Source of the DNA: Gracilibacillus suaedae
GTDB taxonomy: Bacteria; Bacillota; Bacilli; Bacillales; Amphibacillaceae
Direction: 5' to 3'
DNA length: 55,851 nucleotides
Assembly (NCBI RefSeq): GCF_017599345.1
Contig: NZ_JAGFVL010000009.1
Coordinates: 1-55,851, forward strand
The translations under genes and the position numbers were made by a program. The notes beneath the pieces were generated by a model that was not told the DNA's origin, made no database searches, and saw nothing but the letters and a program-made list of their open reading frames with translations. Shown one piece after another: positions 53,854-55,851 of this stretch (its first letter is position 1; every line of letters begins with the position of its first letter).

Positions 53854-54888
53854 TTAAGCAGTCCCTTCTACTTGATGTAAATTAAACCTCGAATATAAAG
53901 CTACTTAAATTTTTTCTAGCTGAGCTACTTTTGATAATAATAGTGGTACCCTGAAATATCATGTTCTACTTTGTCGATTCTAGTACGGAAGGAGGCATGC
54001 CGCCAAAAGAATCTGCCCTTTATTTTATCTGCACCTCTTATTAATGGACATTTTATAACGCTTCCATCCATTTAAATTCGGATCCTTGTAAAAAAACTGA
54101 ACACCTTTCCTTCTAGTTTTGTTATGTATCATCTAATTACTTCTCCTACTGGAAATTTAGAAGCTGTTAGTAATACCAGCCGATATAACATTCTTGTAGT
54201 AGTAGAAGAACTTGTAAATATTGGTGATTAAAAAGGAATTATAAGTATCTATTTACTAGATTATGATTATTATTAATAATTTGTCAAATAAAATATTACT
54301 ATAAGTAATAAAAAACCAAAAAATTTAAAACACAGGTTAAATATCCATTAGGAAACGAACTAAGTAATATCGTCCACCTTTTATCAGCTGTTCAACTTCC
54401 AACTTATTAATGATGGCCATCGCCTACTGTTATTTCGTTAATTCATATAGTACTTTTCTCCATCATGATATAATCCTTAGTCATAAATGTATAAATAGCC
54501 TTTATATTGAAAAAATTAAAGATTTCAAATTTGTTCTATGTTTTTTATGTATAATCGCGAATTTCTGTCATGGATATATCCTTCGCTTATTTTTATGATC
54601 ATTTCTGTTAATTGAATCTCCGTTCAATTCCTGTTCTAAAAAAGCATGTTTCAACCGATCATCATAACTGATTCCAGATCGAAAGAAACAAGGTCGTATC
54701 TTCTGATTGAGATAATGCGTCTTTTTTTAGATAAATTGATGTAATTGATATTGTTCTGTGGCACTAACTTTCCATTTTACTATTTTACATTCCTCCTTTT
54801 TTTAAAGATTGCATAATTAAATACAGATCTACCAATATATTTTTTAAAGGAGGAGCAAATGCTTAGCATTTGCTCCTTGACCTTAAAA
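53854..54888. other. gene-poor, AT-rich stretch with coding relics
   Basis: No convincing gene is visible over about 1 kb. On the minus strand, 54568-54726 is an open 53-codon fragment; just upstream, after an in-frame stop, a second piece reads KWKVSATEQYQLHQFI behind an AAAGGAGG site. Together they look like a broken gene whose start resembles the N terminus of RluA-type pseudouridine synthases, a weak impression. On the plus strand a 35-codon frame from 54124 lacks a ribosome site. A 12-bp palindrome lies at 54851-54877. Confidence 0.35.
54851..54877. terminator. hairpin downstream of the surface-protein gene
   Basis: AGGAGCAAATGC and GCATTTGCTCCT form a perfect 12-bp stem with a 3-base loop, 12 bases after the stop codon of the LPxTG-like protein. 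No clear T run follows on the minus strand, so it is only a probable terminator. Confidence 0.55.
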
Positions 54889-55851
54889 CTATGATTGTTT
54901 GCGTCGGCCAAATATTCTAGTGGCTATACCAGCTAGTAGTGCTCCTAGCCCCCCAACTAAGTAAGCCCAAGTATTAGTAGCCGTGTCAGGAAGTACATTA
55001 TCTCCTGATCCATCGTCTTTTGACGCTGAAGAATTATCTCTGCCGGAATCACTGTCCGTATCTGTGCTTGTGTCGGGATCAGCATCCGGGTCTCCACCAG
55101 TAGGATCTTCTGGTACGATGACTGACTCTGAATCATTTACGTTTTCAGCTTTATCTGTTGCAATGATGGTTAATTTATCTCCCACCTCAACAATGTCTCC
55201 TGAAATAACGAGTGTGTATTTACCCGATTCAGTATTGTAAATAATCTCATCAATAGTTACTTCTTCTCCTTCGCTTGTTTCAAGAGAAACGTCAGCTAAT
55301 AGCTCGTTAGATTCAAATGAGATTTCATAACCTGATTCACTGTCTCCGCCAATTGTAACATCATCTAATACTGGTGCATCTGTATCTGAATCAGTCGGAT
55401 CATCCATTTCATCCAATACTGTTACAAATGTAGAATCACCTTGGTTTCCATCCTCATTGACCTGATACAATTCTACAACGGTACCTGCAGACAATGGCTC
55501 ATCTACTGCAACGGTGAATAGCGTACCATCATTTGGAACAACTGTAGCAAGTGATTGGAATTCAGGAGCTGTAACTTCAGTTTGACCAATTACCTCTCCA
55601 TTAACCACCGCATAAACAGTAGCACCTTCTAGTCCCATTCCAGTTATTACTTCATCGCCATCATAGATTTTATTTACTTCTGGTGCATCAGGATAGACTT
55701 CCTCCGTGTCTTCTGGGTCATTTGGATCTAAAGGGTCTGTTCCGTTGTCTACCTCATCTCCATCGTTGATGCCATCTCCATCTGTATCTGGATTTTCTGG
55801 ATCAGTTCCTAGGTCTGCTTCTTCTTCATCTGTTAATCCATCTTCATCGCT
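54889..55851 (-). CDS. sortase-anchored surface protein, C-terminal part (partial)
   Basis: The frame is open to the window edge, so only the last 320 or so residues are seen. From the N-terminal side they show acidic calcium-binding repeats of the thrombospondin type 3 kind (DTDGDGINDGDE), then Ig-like beta-sandwich segments, an Asp/Ser-rich wall-spanning stretch, the sortase-like motif LPDTA, a hydrophobic segment and the tail RRKQS. LPDTA differs from the standard LPXTG at the fourth and fifth positions, similar to motifs used by some class D sortases. Its function (adhesion or surface enzyme) lies upstream of the window and cannot be judged. Confidence 0.8.
   Translation of the reverse strand, partial: SDEDGLTDEEEADLGTDPENPDTDGDGINDGDEVDNGTDPLDPNDPEDTEEVYPDAPEVNKIYDGDEVITGMGLEGATVYAVVNGEVIGQTEVTAPEFQSLATVVPNDGTLFTVAVDEPLSAGTVVELYQVNEDGNQGDSTFVTVLDEMDDPTDSDTDAPVLDDVTIGGDSESGYEISFESNELLADVSLETSEGEEVTIDEIIYNTESGKYTLVISGDIVEVGDKLTIIATDKAENVNDSESVIVPEDPTGGDPDADPDTSTDTDSDSGRDNSSASKDDGSGDNVLPDTATNTWAYLVGGLGALLAGIATRIFGRRKQS

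Noticed and set aside
54124-54231. plus-strand frame of 35 codons
   Set aside because: Starts without a ribosome site and is too short to separate from chance.
54410-54598. plus-strand frame of 62 codons
   Set aside because: No ribosome site; hydrophobic, Cys/Phe-rich product typical of chance translation of AT-rich DNA.
1-55851. CRISPR arrays, rRNA and tRNA genes
   Set aside because: No regular direct repeat-spacer pattern and no tRNA or rRNA signature was seen when reading the window.

Overview
The window looks like chromosome of a low-GC Gram-positive bacterium of the Bacillaceae, probably a moderately halophilic genus such as Gracilibacillus or a relative. This genus-level placement is inference. 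It rests on the AT-rich DNA, strong AGGAGG ribosome sites, sigma-A promoters, CcpA-type cre boxes, YesM/YesN two-component proteins, lipobox lipoproteins, a T-box leader, an LPxTG-like surface protein and acidic secreted enzymes. Almost every gene is on the minus strand, and most of the window is a set of adjacent sugar-polymer utilisation operons.

Region 1 (0.3-24.7 kb) is a fructan island. It holds four intact GH32 fructosidases: one large secreted multidomain levanase/inulinase and three cytoplasmic enzymes. A decayed fifth GH32 fragment lies at 16.5-16.7 kb. Two ABC importers without their own ATPase, an orphan membrane-anchored solute-binding protein coupled to a YesM/YesN two-component system, a YesL-type protein and two LacI-family repressors complete it. 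The secreted enzyme would cut fructan outside the cell, the importers would bring in fructo-oligosaccharides, and the cytoplasmic GH32 enzymes would finish hydrolysis. Regulatory sites are unusually readable: perfect LacI-type palindromes on consensus promoters, and a matched pair of 23-bp-spaced direct repeats in front of yesL and of the permease operon, probably YesN sites.

Region 2 (25.2-35.2 kb) has a secreted GH3 beta-glucosidase, an IS256-like transposase scrap, and an operon of binding protein, two permeases, TIM-barrel isomerase, Gfo/Idh/MocA oxidoreductase, YesL protein and GntR/LacI-hybrid regulator. It starts from a clear promoter with a perfect cre and handles an unidentified sugar. 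Region 3 (35.5-38.6 kb) is housekeeping-like: an MFS transporter, a tiny membrane protein, a YdcF/SanA-type protein and a D-2-hydroxyacid dehydrogenase. Region 4 (38.7-45.3 kb) is a GH31 alpha-glycosidase operon with its own importer and LacI repressor, whose operator is a perfect 24-bp palindrome.

Region 5 (45.4-50.7 kb) has a redoxin gene behind a perfect cre, then a T-box-controlled operon encoding a SAM hydrolase-family (DUF62) protein and a complete ECF importer (UPF0397 S component, fused double ATPase, T component). Region 6 (51-55.9 kb) has a secreted PL1 pectate lyase, an XRE regulator, an AraC regulator, two gene-poor stretches with decayed coding fragments, and the C-terminal part of a sortase-anchored protein that runs off the window.

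The best candidates for something new are a GEMM-like structured RNA at 5.4-5.5 kb, the binding-protein/histidine-kinase sensor with its shared operator architecture, the GH32 enzyme with Glu in place of the nucleophile Asp, and the T-box/SAM-hydrolase/ECF operon. No CRISPR array, rRNA, tRNA or intact insertion sequence was seen.
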